DNA of 64,000 nucleotides from Ophiostoma sp. CBS 140.51 (GCA_029298735.1 JANSLP010000001.1:62001-126000); one strand, 5' to 3'; positions 34,927 through 45,914 are shown, numbered from the stretch's first letter. Translations and numbers: made by a program. The notes: generated by a model not told the origin, from the sequence alone.

Positions 34927-35690
34927 ATGTCTCAAACACTCGGATTGGTACGTCTAAACTTTTTGCGATTTTCTCCTCGGCACGCACGCGACCACAAGTG
35001 GTGTGATGGACGACGAACGACGAACGACGAACGACGAAAGCCTCAACATCAACACAAGCGATCGCCAGTGCAATTGGCGGCTAGGCTTATGGAAACTGTC
35101 GCAGAATGGATAAATATTCAGATTGAACTTACAGCTAACACAGCACCCTCCCACAGACGCGGTTAGCCTACTCGCGGACATGGCACCAGATCTCGGCCGC
35201 CACTCCCCACGCTGAGCTTTCGACCATCAAGTCACCAGCATCCGCCGTGACGCCGCCCTCGCTTGGCCGTCTTGCCTCCCGTATTGCCGTCCTCCTGATG
35301 GGCAAGCACAAGCCAATTTGGGACCCCTCGACCGACTGCGGCGACTACGTCGTTGTCACCAACTGCGCGGCGCTCTACACGACCGGAAACAAGAAATGGC
35401 GCAAGGAATACCACCGCCACAACACACGGCCAGGCTCACTCAAAACGATCACCATGGACGTGCTGATGGACAAGTTTGGCGGCGCCGAGGTTCTGCGGAA
35501 AGCCGTCAGCGGCATGCTGCCCAAGAACCGGCTGCGCGAGAAGAGACTGGCCCGGCTCAAGGCTTACGAGGGCGACGCACACCCCTACAAGCAGAACGTC
35601 GTACGATTCGGTGGCACGCCGGTCGGCGCCGAGGGCTGGGAGGAGGCCGTCAAGGCGATAAGAGAGGCCGACAAGGCGAGATTACCATGA
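34927..35690 (+). CDS. Mitochondrial ribosomal protein uL13m (Mrpl23)
   Basis: Two exons, 34927-34947 and 35157-35690, give 184 residues. The intron has a GTACGT donor and a CCCACAG acceptor in phase 0. Exon 1 encodes only MSQTLGL; exon 2 continues TRLAYSRTWHQISA. The L13 fold shows as ASRIAVLLMGKHKPIWDPS, CGDYVVVTNCAALYTTGNK and AVSGMLPKNRLREKRLARLK, with an HPY motif (DAHPYKQN). It is a structural protein of the large mitoribosomal subunit. No long presequence is visible, as is common for this subunit. Divergent from CCS1. Confidence 0.93.
35010..35038 (+). repeat. ACGACGA heptamer tandem repeat in the uL13m intron
   Basis: About four copies of a 7-bp unit within the 209-nt intron of the uL13m gene. 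Likely a minisatellite by slippage, with no effect on coding. Confidence 0.6.
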
Positions 35691-36088
35691 ACAAGACAAG
35701 GTTTATCAGGCATATAGGGAGGGAGTTTTTGAAAAACAAAATCACAGCGTGTATTTCTATGTATAAACAATATCTTCAAATATGAAATTCTCTTCATTCG
35801 TGTACAATGAGGTTTTTAAGTGAAGTGCACGGTTCCGGCAATTGCAAGCGAAAAGTGACATGGGACAGAAACAAGCGTATAGTGGCAAAAGGAGTCAAAT
35901 CAATAGAGCGTAAAAAGCAGAGATATTCTACCATTCCAAGAAAACAGAAACCCCGAAAATGCGCCACAGTTTAACACGCGATGCGCAACAAAACCCAAAT
36001 AAAATCCGTACTCGAAAAGCAATCATAAAAAGGCAAACGCTCACTTGCCAATCAGCCAGCCATCCACCTGTGCCATGACCACTCCGGT
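35691..36088. other. Convergent 3' flanks of uL13m and uricase
   Basis: About 400 bp of A-rich sequence between two stop codons on opposite strands. It presumably holds both polyadenylation regions. No gene seen, and no extra exon that would add a peroxisomal tripeptide to uricase. Confidence 0.45.
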
Positions 36089-37062
36089 TTAGCGAGACAC
36101 CTCGCAGAAGATGAGGCCGTTAGGGCCGGATTGCGGCGCATACACCTCAGCATCGGCACCCGTGTTCTTGGTGTCCTTGTACCAAGACAGGTCGATCTCA
36201 AAGTAGTGCTTGTTGGGCAGAGAGTACGCGGCGGTCGCGGCCTCGGGCGCAGCCTCTAGGATCTGCTCGGCCATCTTGTACATGGTGGCCTGGACCGAGG
36301 CGCTCTCGTCGTTGGCAAACGTCTTGATGGTGATGTTGCGCGCATCCTCCCACGCCTTGTCAAACTGAGGCAAGTTCTCCTTCACTGCGGCCACGTTGGC
36401 AAACGTCTTCCAGCCCCACGTGCAGTCAACGTCGGTGCTCAGAATGCGGTCCCACGTCTCCTGCAGCGTCGTGAACTCGTCCTGGACGTAGCCGTGGAAG
36501 GCAGAGCCAGTGCTCTTCAGAACCGTGAGGCCCTTGATGCTGCTCTTCAGTTCAATGCCATCGCGAGTGATCACAGCCGCAACATTGCGAGTCTCCTCGC
36601 CGTCGCGCAGGAAGCTGTGCGGGTGCGGCTCGCCATCAACCACCATGCGCGTCCAGCGGTGCACCTTGATGGAGACGTTCGCCTTGTTAATGTGGGAGTA
36701 GGTATCAAGGAAGTGCGTGCCCAGGATGCTGGCAAACAGCTCGGGCGGATTCACCGGGTTCTCCTTGGCCTTGATGTAGGTAGTGTTCTTGATCGAGTCG
36801 GTCGTGACAACCACGCTGTTGTCGGCCTTGGTGTATCTGTAAGATGCGCAAATCGCACGTTAGCGCAGTTCCATAGTCATAGTTATGAGATCCTTCTGTT
36901 TCTCCCTTCCTCCAGAGTCACTTACGAAGTCTCAATCTCGCCCTCAAGAAGACAGCACACGGTCATTTCTGTGACTGTCTGGACACCGGTCTCCTTGTCT
37001 CTGTGCACCTTGTAGACGCGGACATTGTCCTTGCCGTAGCGGGCAGCAGACAGATGAGGCAT
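36089..37062 (-). CDS. Urate oxidase (uricase)
   Basis: Two exons, 37062-36926 and 36836-36089, give 294 residues. The intron has a GTAAGT donor and a CAG acceptor in phase 2. Uricase oxidises urate to 5-hydroxyisourate in purine catabolism, normally in peroxisomes. Signatures seen: ARYGKDNVRVYKVHR near the start (active-site Lys), VVTTDSIKNTTY (Thr/Asp of the second uricase motif), and NKHYFEIDLSW with the catalytic His. Length is close to the ~300 residues of other fungal uricases. The C-terminus is PNGLIFCEVSR followed directly by TAA, so the usual SKL-like peroxisomal tripeptide is absent. GATA sites upstream fit nitrogen control. Confidence 0.95.
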
Positions 37063-38673
37063 TGTTGGGGTTGTGGATATTGGAATAAGAGTTTGAGAGT
37101 TGGGAGTATGCGTTGCACAGAGAAGCAAGCTGGAGCGTCGGCGAGAGGCTGTTTGCACAAGAGGTGCGAATGCGGTTTGAGTGAGGAGAGAAGAGACGAG
37201 GGGTGGAATGGGTATGCGAAATGGTCAAAGAGAAAAAAGTCTGGGAGGCAGTGGATAAGAGAACAAAAGATAGAGAAGCAGAGGGGAAGCTACAAAGACG
37301 TTGAGCTAGGAGAACCGGAGCGAGGCTAGCATATTATATGTATTCCGTCGGAGGACGGTTCGTGGTTGCCTCATTCCCTTGTTTCCTTGATTCTCGTCCG
37401 AGATACTACGGGAGCGAAGCTGCAATCAATCAGGAAGGAGCGATAGACATCGGACAACATCTTACGGTTGGCAGTGACGCAACGATAATCGCAAAAGGAC
37501 CATGCGGCCGCACACTCTCGTCGGAAAACGCCATTTGAATCGGCTCAGGACAGAAGAAGATGGCACGGTACATTGTCGTGACCCAGTATCTGGCGGGGCG
37601 CAACCCAGTTTCTATGTGTCTTAGAGGCCGAACGGTCTGCGATGGTCTGCAAAGCTCCGCGGCTGGTGCAGAAGTTGGTGGATGCTCACAGGTGAGGCAC
37701 AAAAGTGGAGCACCGGAGCCCGCCGATAGCCACTTTGGAGATGGCTTTTGGCGCGGGATTTGGAAAACAATGAGGAAGGAACGACCCTTAAGCATGTGGG
37801 AGACGGGAGCTTGCACCAGGCAGGCGCGCGCCAGTCAACAGAACATATCCCGATTGCCTGATTCGCTGTGCGGCCTCGATTGTCGATGTCAAAAAATATC
37901 GAAGAGACGCACATTCGCATCGGGCTCTTTTCGACGTCATTTGTCTTCAAGAAAGCGCATCTGGTGTGTAGGTTAAAGAGGTTTAGAGTTTCTTTTTTCG
38001 TGTGGAGAGCGGCGCATTTTGCTGTTTCGATAGCGGCTATTTGGCGGGCGAGGCGTTGGCCACCACCAATTACCAAACCCCTCACCCATGCGTATTACAT
38101 AATACGGTGTAACGGGGCCTGCTGTGGGGCCGTGCAGCGCTGTGTGGTAGCGAGCACAACCTGTATTTTGGCTCTGCTCAAGGTATGGCAGGAGCGACCG
38201 GCCTCGACGAGCGGCGCACACCCTCGTGGCACAGAAACAGGTCGTGTTGATCGAGGCACGTCAACAAAAGAGCATCATCAACAACGCCGAAGATCCATCA
38301 ACCACAATCCGAGCTCTTCAAAAGGGCACGGCTACGGACAGTCCCACTTATTCTAAACGACAAAACGTTATTTTCCCGACAGTCCCCTCTTGCCACGTGC
38401 ACCATCGAAAACGTCGATATCTTCATCAACATCAGCCCCCTTTTCGCGATTGCCATCCATCTACTCGAGAATACTATGTTCTGGCAGGTCCAGGCATATC
38501 GGACAGATATCCGACTTTGAGCGGCTTTTCTGCGACTATCCTAACTCGCCCCGACAGCGGCTGCCCCGAGACCGCGTACTTTTCGGCCCTCAGCACTCAT
38601 TACCACATCCATCGCGAATGCACAACATCGTCGGATGTGTACGCCGGCGAACCGTGTCTACAGCTAGAAGCTG
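37063..38673. promoter_or_regulatory. Divergent promoter region of uricase and AVO3
   Basis: About 1.6 kb. HGATAR sites for AreA/NIT2-type GATA factors lie at 37268-37273 (AGATAG), 37441-37446 (CGATAG) and 37483-37488 (CGATAA), 200-430 bp upstream of the uricase ATG. I found no TCGG-N6-CCGA (UaY) site. The part near AVO3 (38220-38673) is probably its leader. Open frames there (38226-38999) overlap the AVO3 start in another frame and look like shadows. Confidence 0.45.
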
Positions 38674-41600
38674 ATGGCCGGGCCTACCCCGATGCTGGGC
38701 GCCTCGGCAACGCCCACGCAGAGGTCCTTTGCCGCCCAGCAGACAACAAACGCTGCCTCTGTGAACCCCCCACGAACCAGCTTCGACCGCGATGGCCTCC
38801 AAATACCAAACAACTCGAACGCGGCCGCTTCAGTCGGCGGCCGCAGCCTTGCAGCATCTTCAGTGATGTTTGCGCCTCGAGGGTCGTCCCTCAACCCTTC
38901 GCCCGCACCAGGAAGCTTTGTAGCGGACACACGCCCCCAAACCTCCCGTGGCGGCTCTCGACTCGACGTATACAGCACCGACAAGCTCCCAGACATTGAC
39001 GATATCGACGACGATGACGACACGGGGCAAGTCGAGCGGTCTCTTGCCGCATTGCGAGATCTTCTCAACCGAGAACTTAAAATCAAGGAGGGCAGCGAGA
39101 ACATGCTTGAAGCACTAAACACCAAAAAGGCCAAGCAGACCAAGGATCAGCGTTTGCGTGTCGAGGCGGAACTGTCCTCGTCCAACCAACGGATTAGAGA
39201 AATTCGGAGTAAGATCACCGAGTTTCAGCGACCCCGACCGATACCCTCAACACCCACCAAGGTGCGCCCAGAGCCGGTCCCATCACAATCTGGCCTGCGG
39301 TCGCCTCACGGAACATCCCGCAGCGGAGCTGGCTCCGATGTGGAAGAGCAGACGGAATCCCCGACTTTTGTTCTGGCCGAGATCCTTCAGGCATTGGAGG
39401 TCGAGGGAATGCCACCAGAATACTATGTCGCCCGCGCAAACTCTCTCGTCGACCTATTCAAACGCCACCCAACACTAAAATATGACCTTGTCTGGTCTGT
39501 GTTTGGCGTTCGCATACAGAGCATGCTGCTCAGTGACAACAGAGAGATTATGGCAGCGGCCTACCGCATGACACGGTATGCAATCTCAGATATCACGTCT
39601 CTCAAGAAGATCCGGACTCTCAACACGGACTACCTGGTTATTCTATCCCTTATCAAGGACCGCAAGGCAGACGTCGAAAGAGAGCAGGCGCTGAAGTTCG
39701 TGCGAGCCTTCTTGGACACGAAAGACGGTGTCCATGAGCTGTCACGCGCCGTCGTCCGTACCATTGCCGCGGTGGCCGAATCAGCCGAAGACAGGCTGCG
39801 ACCGATTTGCTTGGAGACGTTGGCCGAGATTCTAGTCCGCGACCCAGGCCTGCTCATAGCGTCGGGCGGCCTGTCGTCCCTATCCGAGGCCCTGTCAGAC
39901 GGTTCATACAAAGCTCCAGAAAGCTTGACTTCAGCTATCCTGTTCCTGCTTGATGCACCGCAACGGAGAAAATATCTACGGCCTGGGCACGAGCTGGAGG
40001 TGCTATTTACTGCCTTTACAGACCAGTCCTTTGCCACAGAAGCTGTCCTCAAGCAAAACGCCAAGGCCATCTCCTCCGCTCTTAAGACTTGGTCTGGCAT
40101 CATGAACTTGTCGATGTACGACTTCCGTGCCATCCGGTCTCTTGTTGCCAGTTTGGTACTTCCCAGCCCTTCTATTAGAGAAACAGTGCTTGAGCTCATC
40201 TATTCGCTCTTGCGGATCAAGTCACCTGCCTGGGCAACATCTTTCCTTGCCGGCCGCCGTTTGACTACATATGGTCGCGTGGCGAGTCTAAAGTCTTCGG
40301 CAGATTCAAAGCCATCCGGTGCGTCCTATGACGATGATGGCGGGGAGCAGAACTTTGTCGAACATTACACGGCACTTCTTCTGGCCGTCTTCATAAAGTC
40401 CGGTCTTCTGCCTCACCTGTTGCATCTCACCCAGGATATTGAGAACCCAATGTTGAGGCGGAAGTCTACGCTACTTATCGGAGAAGTCCTCCGCCTGTCT
40501 AGCCGCCTTCTACCACCATCCTGGAGCAAGGATCTACAACTTCTCCCAGAGCTGTTTGCGGCAGCCGCAAGCTTCCAGGACGAGTCGCACTTTATTGCGA
40601 CGGGCACAGTCTACCAAATCAGCAGTGTCAGTCGCACTCTGTACCGCTCAACCCCGTCATACTGGGCCGCAGGTGGAGATCTCGCTCATAACAGCGTCGA
40701 TTTCTCAACCCTGTTAGATGAGCAGCCCAAGGCCGGCACAACCCTCAGCGTTGACGAAGCCACATTCCGCCAACTGCAACTGGACTCGGGCGTTGTCAAC
40801 AGCTCCAACTACCTCAAGTGGAACTGGGATATCATTTTGAAGATCATCGAGGGCCCGCTCCTTAATGGGAAGCGTCTTGAGGAAGCAGCGCGTGCTTCAA
40901 AATTTGTCAAGCGGCTCATGAGCTTTTACCGGCCGTTCAAGTACAAGTTTGCCGATATGAAGAGCACTAAGGGGACGCAAAGATACGTCCGCGTTGGCTG
41001 TGCCCTCATGCACACTTTGCTCCAGACGCCCGAGGGTTTCCGCTATTTGGGCGACAGCAAGCTGATCCGGCAAATCGCAGAGTGTCTTGCCCAATGTGAC
41101 CCTACCAGCGGTATCACAGCACAATACCCAATGTTTGCAAAGGACCGGCTGACAGACACTCTTTGTGGTGGCTACTTACCGATGATTGGCGTCCTGAGCA
41201 GCGACCCTAGAGGTCTTCAGATGCTAGAGCGATGGCGCATGTTCAACATGATGTACCATATTGTCGACTTGAAGCAACGGCCAGACTTGATCAAGCTCCT
41301 GCTGTCCAACTTTGACTACTCGATCAACGGTCACCAGCGTGTTCTCCTGTCCAAGGCTCTGACAGCGGGGACAAAGGACATCCGCATTCATGCCACGAAT
41401 GTGCTTCGCAAGTATGTCGTCCGGTCTAGCTCAGCAATGCTCAATAACGGCGTTGGCGACTCGAAATGGGCGATCCAGCTTCTCGTCACCCAGCTCTACG
41501 ATCCAGAAGTTGAGGTTTGCGCCACAGCCGTCAAGATCCTCGAGAAGGCTTGCAACAGCAAACACTCGCTCGAATTTATCGTCGAGTGCAGACCGGCGCT

Positions 41601-43011
41601 CGACCACCTTGGTGAAATCGGCGCCCCGCTCCTGCTACGTTTCCTATCGACCTCCATCGGTTACCACTATCTCGATGGCCTCGACTACATCAGTAACGAG
41701 ATGGACGACTGGTTTCTCGGCCGCAACGATGCCTACGTCGACTTAATCGAGGCGAGTTTAGCCCGGGCATTTGTTGAGAGTTCCGACGAGCAGCTGGGAC
41801 GGATCCCCGTGTTTGCCGATGAGAACGATGTCGACACGGACGCGCATATCCCACCACACTTTTACCGCGAGCTCACACGCACCGAAGAAGGTTGCCGGCT
41901 CCTGCGCGAAAAGGGTCACTTTGACGAGTTTGCCACAACAATCCGGGACTACGGTATGCAGACCGCCGACGCAGAACTGATCACCAAAGTCAAGGGCTGC
42001 CTGTGGGCCGTGGGCAACGTCGGTGCCATGGAGCTCGGTGCGCCCTTCCTCGAGAGCTGTGATGTTGTCGAGCAGATTGTCAAGATTGCCCAGCACCAGG
42101 AGATCATGAGCTTGCGCGGCACGGCATTCTTCGTCATGGGTCTCATCTCGCGCTCTTTGCACGGTCTGGAAATCTTGTCCGAATTCGGCTGGGACTCCAA
42201 CACAAACACGCTCGGCGCCTCACTGGGGTTCTGTATCCCATCCGACCTCTCCCAGCTCTTCTCGCTCGCCCCATGGCAGCACGATTCCCCTGCATCGATC
42301 GGACTGCCGGCCTCGCAAAAGACGGAAAAGCACGAGCTTCCAGCTGTCCCCTTCCGGCCCAGAGCCGACACTCTACCAGGCGGCGACACACCCGCAACAG
42401 CAGCTGCTGCCGAGCAGGCTGGTGAGGCCGGTGGTGTCGTTTTGGATGCCGATCCGACCAACCAGCGGATCCTGGAACTCGTTGTCGACTTGGGTAACAT
42501 GGTCATTGTGAAGCGTGCCGCTGCCGAGCTGGTGCATATCAAGAACAAAGGAGGCCCTGCATTCCGGCAGCCACGGTTGTTCCGCAAGGTCCTGTCGCAA
42601 CTCGAATGCCGACACTACCAGCTAGGTATCCGTCGCATGGTGCTTGACCTGTTTGACGCGAGTGTTGTGCGGAGCATTGTCTTTGACGAGGATGAGAGCG
42701 AGTCGGGGGAGGAGGGGGAGGAAGAGGAAGAGGAGTCTGAGGAGGAGGAGAACGCGGTCAGAGTACAAGCCAACAACGGCCCTAGCCGAGTTGTGCAACA
42801 AGAACAAGCTGAAGAGGAGGAGGACGAGGACGAGGAGGATAGTGACGGTCTCGGTGAAGACACGAGCGACGAGAAGTCTGACGAAAGCGAAGAAGACGAG
42901 GAGGACGAAGATAGTTCCGGTGACGAACAGAGGACAGAGAGGCAGCGAAGCATTAGTGACGCTTCTGAACTCCAGCGCCGAGACACAGCACGGCGACGAC
43001 CAGTGAGGTAG
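38674..43011 (+). CDS. Avo3/Rictor-family TORC2 subunit (Ste16/pianissimo)
   Basis: Single exon of 1445 residues, starting at the first in-frame ATG. After a disordered Ser/Ala/Pro-rich N-terminus comes a coiled stretch (~110-190, LAALRDLLNRELKIKEGS). The Rictor armadillo-type region follows: DLVWSVFGVRIQSMLLSDN, then RPICLETLAEILVRDPGLL, and the middle block WDIILKIIEGPLLNGKRLEE. The conserved C-terminal block includes KGCLWAVGNVGAMELG, HQEIMSLRGTAFFVMGLISR and a HIKNKGGPAF motif. From residue ~1337 to the end is a very acidic Glu/Asp/Ser tail, ending in a basic patch. Avo3/Rictor is the scaffold of TORC2, which phosphorylates AGC kinases at the plasma membrane. The intron-free 4.3-kb frame is notable but credible. 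Confidence 0.93.
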   Translation: MAGPTPMLGASATPTQRSFAAQQTTNAASVNPPRTSFDRDGLQIPNNSNAAASVGGRSLAASSVMFAPRGSSLNPSPAPGSFVADTRPQTSRGGSRLDVYSTDKLPDIDDIDDDDDTGQVERSLAALRDLLNRELKIKEGSENMLEALNTKKAKQTKDQRLRVEAELSSSNQRIREIRSKITEFQRPRPIPSTPTKVRPEPVPSQSGLRSPHGTSRSGAGSDVEEQTESPTFVLAEILQALEVEGMPPEYYVARANSLVDLFKRHPTLKYDLVWSVFGVRIQSMLLSDNREIMAAAYRMTRYAISDITSLKKIRTLNTDYLVILSLIKDRKADVEREQALKFVRAFLDTKDGVHELSRAVVRTIAAVAESAEDRLRPICLETLAEILVRDPGLLIASGGLSSLSEALSDGSYKAPESLTSAILFLLDAPQRRKYLRPGHELEVLFTAFTDQSFATEAVLKQNAKAISSALKTWSGIMNLSMYDFRAIRSLVASLVLPSPSIRETVLELIYSLLRIKSPAWATSFLAGRRLTTYGRVASLKSSADSKPSGASYDDDGGEQNFVEHYTALLLAVFIKSGLLPHLLHLTQDIENPMLRRKSTLLIGEVLRLSSRLLPPSWSKDLQLLPELFAAAASFQDESHFIATGTVYQISSVSRTLYRSTPSYWAAGGDLAHNSVDFSTLLDEQPKAGTTLSVDEATFRQLQLDSGVVNSSNYLKWNWDIILKIIEGPLLNGKRLEEAARASKFVKRLMSFYRPFKYKFADMKSTKGTQRYVRVGCALMHTLLQTPEGFRYLGDSKLIRQIAECLAQCDPTSGITAQYPMFAKDRLTDTLCGGYLPMIGVLSSDPRGLQMLERWRMFNMMYHIVDLKQRPDLIKLLLSNFDYSINGHQRVLLSKALTAGTKDIRIHATNVLRKYVVRSSSAMLNNGVGDSKWAIQLLVTQLYDPEVEVCATAVKILEKACNSKHSLEFIVECRPALDHLGEIGAPLLLRFLSTSIGYHYLDGLDYISNEMDDWFLGRNDAYVDLIEASLARAFVESSDEQLGRIPVFADENDVDTDAHIPPHFYRELTRTEEGCRLLREKGHFDEFATTIRDYGMQTADAELITKVKGCLWAVGNVGAMELGAPFLESCDVVEQIVKIAQHQEIMSLRGTAFFVMGLISRSLHGLEILSEFGWDSNTNTLGASLGFCIPSDLSQLFSLAPWQHDSPASIGLPASQKTEKHELPAVPFRPRADTLPGGDTPATAAAAEQAGEAGGVVLDADPTNQRILELVVDLGNMVIVKRAAAELVHIKNKGGPAFRQPRLFRKVLSQLECRHYQLGIRRMVLDLFDASVVRSIVFDEDESESGEEGEEEEEESEEEENAVRVQANNGPSRVVQQEQAEEEEDEDEEDSDGLGEDTSDEKSDESEEDEEDEDSSGDEQRTERQRSISDASELQRRDTARRRPVR

Positions 43012-43585
43012 AGGGAGGCCTAGCCATTGTTATTCTTTGTATTATATATTTTGAGGCGACAAACAAAATCAAAACGTGGAGCAGCATAGGTGTCTGGTTA
43101 TATTTTTCGTACATGTTTTCGGGTTTACTCTTTTTTATTTTATTTTGAAGAAATTCACATGTTTGTTGTACTTTTTAATGAAGACTTTTTTTATTGTTTA
43201 CGGTCCTATGTAGTAAATAGTTATGAATGCTTATTTACTGCACTTGCATTTATTATACAGTAGTTTAGAAAGTGCACTATTTTATCCTCTGTAGTGAGTA
43301 TTTTGATTACGTGACAAGTCCTGTCCGCAGTCCCGCCCCCGCCGACGGTCGCTCCCCTCTAAACGCCCTCTAGCGAGAAAATATGGTCGGTTGTGTTGAG
43401 TGATATACCAAAACAACAGAGATTTGTCTATTTTGTCCAGTTATGGCCGATGATATCCTCTCCGGCCGGCCTTGGCAAACAAGGCCATGCACACAAAAAA
43501 GTTCAGCCTTTTCTCCCTTGGCTTTCTGACTCGAACATATCAACGTCCTCGACGACATTCAGACACGAATTAAAGATCAACAACC
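43012..43585. other. Intergenic: AVO3 3' flank and THI20 promoter
   Basis: About 570 bp; the first 300 are A/T-rich and fit the AVO3 3' UTR. The remainder leads into the thiamine gene with a CAACC-ATG start context. No TPP-riboswitch signature was found here or in the first intron. Confidence 0.45.
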
Positions 43586-45914
43586 ATGGACAGTAGACGG
43601 ATCTTGGTGATTGCTGGCTCGGACAGCTCTGGCGGCGCGTACGTATTATTATGACTCTCGACTGACACTCATGTTGACCTTCTGTTAGGGCAAGAGCTCA
43701 GCTTTCCCTAGCTTTTCCCCGACTCGTTCTTTGCCCCCGAATTTCGGCGTCATCGTTTTATATTTGATTTTTGGTGATGCAGGCCAATTAATGACGATGC
43801 AAATTCCTCGACAGGATATTCTTTTATTTACAGTATGACTGACCGTTTATGACGACAGAGGCCTCGAGGCTGACCAAAAGGTCATTGCCGCTCACGGCTG
43901 CTATGCCATGACGGCCACGACGGCCTTGACGGCACAAAACACACTCGGCGTGTACGGCATCCACGCAGTTCCGGCCAGTTTCCTGAAGCAGCAACTAGAC
44001 GCCTGCTTTGACGACATTGGCGTCGATGTTGTGAAGACAGGTGAGGAACAGTCTCCACCGTTGAGTTGCACAAAAACAGCGTGCTAACAAGGCTGAAGGA
44101 ATGCTCGCCTCTGCGGAGACAATCAAGCTTGTGGCCGATACAATCGAACAACGAGCCGTCAGCAAGGCTGTCGTTGACCCGGTAAGTCCCATCTTGTGAA
44201 ATTCGAAAACCAAACTGCCCACGACAAAGAAAACATGTGTTAATATCCTTCTACAGGTCATGGTAGCTACCACAGGCGCAACATTGCTGCCACCAGAAGC
44301 TTTGGCCGACTTTGGCAATCTGGCCAGTCTTGCCTATGTTCTCACACCTAACATTCCCGAGCTCAAGCTGCTTTTGGGACTGGAAAATGAAGCCATCGAT
44401 ACTGTCACCGATCTGGAGCGTCTGGCACGTCTTGCTTGTGACAAGCTCGGCTCAACATGGGTCCTTGCCAAGGGCGGCCACGTCCCATTCAAGACTGACT
44501 ACAGCATCGCCAAAGAGGACGCAGACCGGGCAATCATTGTGAACGTCCTAGCCGGTCCCAACAACCAGCTCATCCGCATCGAGAGCCAGTACCAAGACTC
44601 CAAGAACACACACGGCACAGGCTGTTCTCTAGCATGTAAGTGTTCTATACACGTTTCATCAACTGTGGTTTATGTAATTCCTAACACGTACCTCGTTCAC
44701 AGCCGCCATTGCATCAAATCTGGCCAAGGGCTTGGATGTTCCAACTGCTTCCCGGGTTGCGTGCCGTTATGTCGACGCCGCGATCCGCCACGCACCCGGT
44801 CTCGGCAAAGGCCACGGCCCTCTCGGCCACTTCCATTCTCTCTTCGCCCTCCCATTCTCCCGTGGCCATTTTCTAGACTATGTTCTCGAACGCCCCGATG
44901 TCGTCGAGCTGTGGCAGCGGTTTGTCAACCACCCATTTGTCAAGGCTCTCGGAGCTGGTACATTGCCCCGCGAGAACTTCAAGGGCTATCTTAGACAAGA
45001 CTACCTCTATTTGGTGTGTGCTCTCCCTGTCCTTGTCATACCCCCCTCTTGACGTCCTGTCTTTCCAGAAAACTCAATGAAGGTGGTGGTATGAAACATG
45101 CTGACCAGTATCAGGTACACTTTGCACGAGCAGCCGGACTGGCCGCGTACAAGTGCAAGAACATGCCGGACGTTATCAGCGTAAGTGGGCGTCCTGCTAT
45201 TCACAGAGCAGATCCAATAAGCTTCCTGGTCCCCAGCCTTTCTAACCTTAATTCTGTGTCCAACAGTCTGCAGCCATGGTCAACGAGGTTGATCACGAGA
45301 TGCAGCTGCATCTGAAATTCTGTGCCGAGTTTGGCCTCACAAAAGAACAGATGGAGGCCGCCGAAGAGAAGACGGGCAAGTCACACTTCACACAACTTTG
45401 TTTCATTTATCTGTCCCTGAAGCCCCCCAAAGCTGACACAACCACAGCTTGCACTGCATACAGCAGATACATCCTCGACATCGGCCACTCGGAAGACTGG
45501 TTTGCCTTGCAGGTCGCACTCACCCCCTGCGTGATCGGGTACGGCGTCGCGGCTCGTGCCCTCCACCAGGAGCATGCCACGACCAAGGACGACATCCACC
45601 CGTACTGGAAATGGGTGGATAACTACACCAACAGCGACTATGATGCCGTAGCCAAGAAAACTTTTGGTACGTTGCACTCTTTCTGAGAATAAGGAAGAAA
45701 ACGACAGAAACTGACAACCAAAACAGAAAAGATCGAGAAGCATGCCGCTCTGCAGTCGGCCTCCAGAATTGAAGAACTAGTCAAGATCTTCAAGCAGGCA
45801 ATCAAGGTAAGATATTCTCCCCAGCCCAGTGCCGTTCGTCTCTTCTTGAGTGCTAATGACGTGAAATGATATCAGATGGAGATTGGCTTTTGGGACATGT
45901 ACAGCCCTGAGTAG
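43586..45914 (+). CDS. Bifunctional HMP(-P) kinase / TenA-type thiaminase II (Thi20-like)
   Basis: Ten exons: 43586-43638, 43859-44040, 44099-44181, 44257-44635, 44703-45013, 45115-45180, 45267-45375, 45448-45666, 45727-45806, 45876-45914. They join in frame to 506 residues. Residues 1-~265 are a ThiD kinase that phosphorylates hydroxymethylpyrimidine for thiamine synthesis: VIAGSDSSGGAGLEADQK at the start, VLTPNIPELKLLLG, and the anion-hole motif THGTGCSLASAIA. Residues ~285-506 are a TenA domain that salvages pyrimidine from degraded thiamine: YLRQDYLYL, HFARAAGLAAYKCKNM, and the catalytic Cys in ALTPCVIGYG (Cys422). This is the Thi20/21/22 architecture. The intron at 45376-45447 has a GC donor (GCAAGT); all others begin GT. 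Confidence 0.94.
45376..45447 (+). other. GC-AG intron in the THI20-like gene
   Basis: Exon 7 ends AAGACGG and the intron begins GCAAGTCAC, ending ACCACAG, 72 nt. Joining G to CT restores Ala and the family sequence EEKTACTAYSRYIL. No GT donor nearby gives a better frame. The rest of the donor matches the strong consensus usually seen at GC introns. Confidence 0.8.

Noticed and set aside
36047..36088. Stop-codon readthrough or a tiny intron giving uricase a peroxisomal tail
   Set aside because: In-frame readthrough of the TAA ends in Gly-Lys, not a PTS1. The context is not the UGA-CUA readthrough type, and any intron would be too short.
43639..43858. TPP riboswitch in the 220-nt first intron of the thiamine gene
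   Set aside because: Fungal thiamine genes can carry one, but I found neither the CUGAGA core nor the second conserved arm in the intron or leader.
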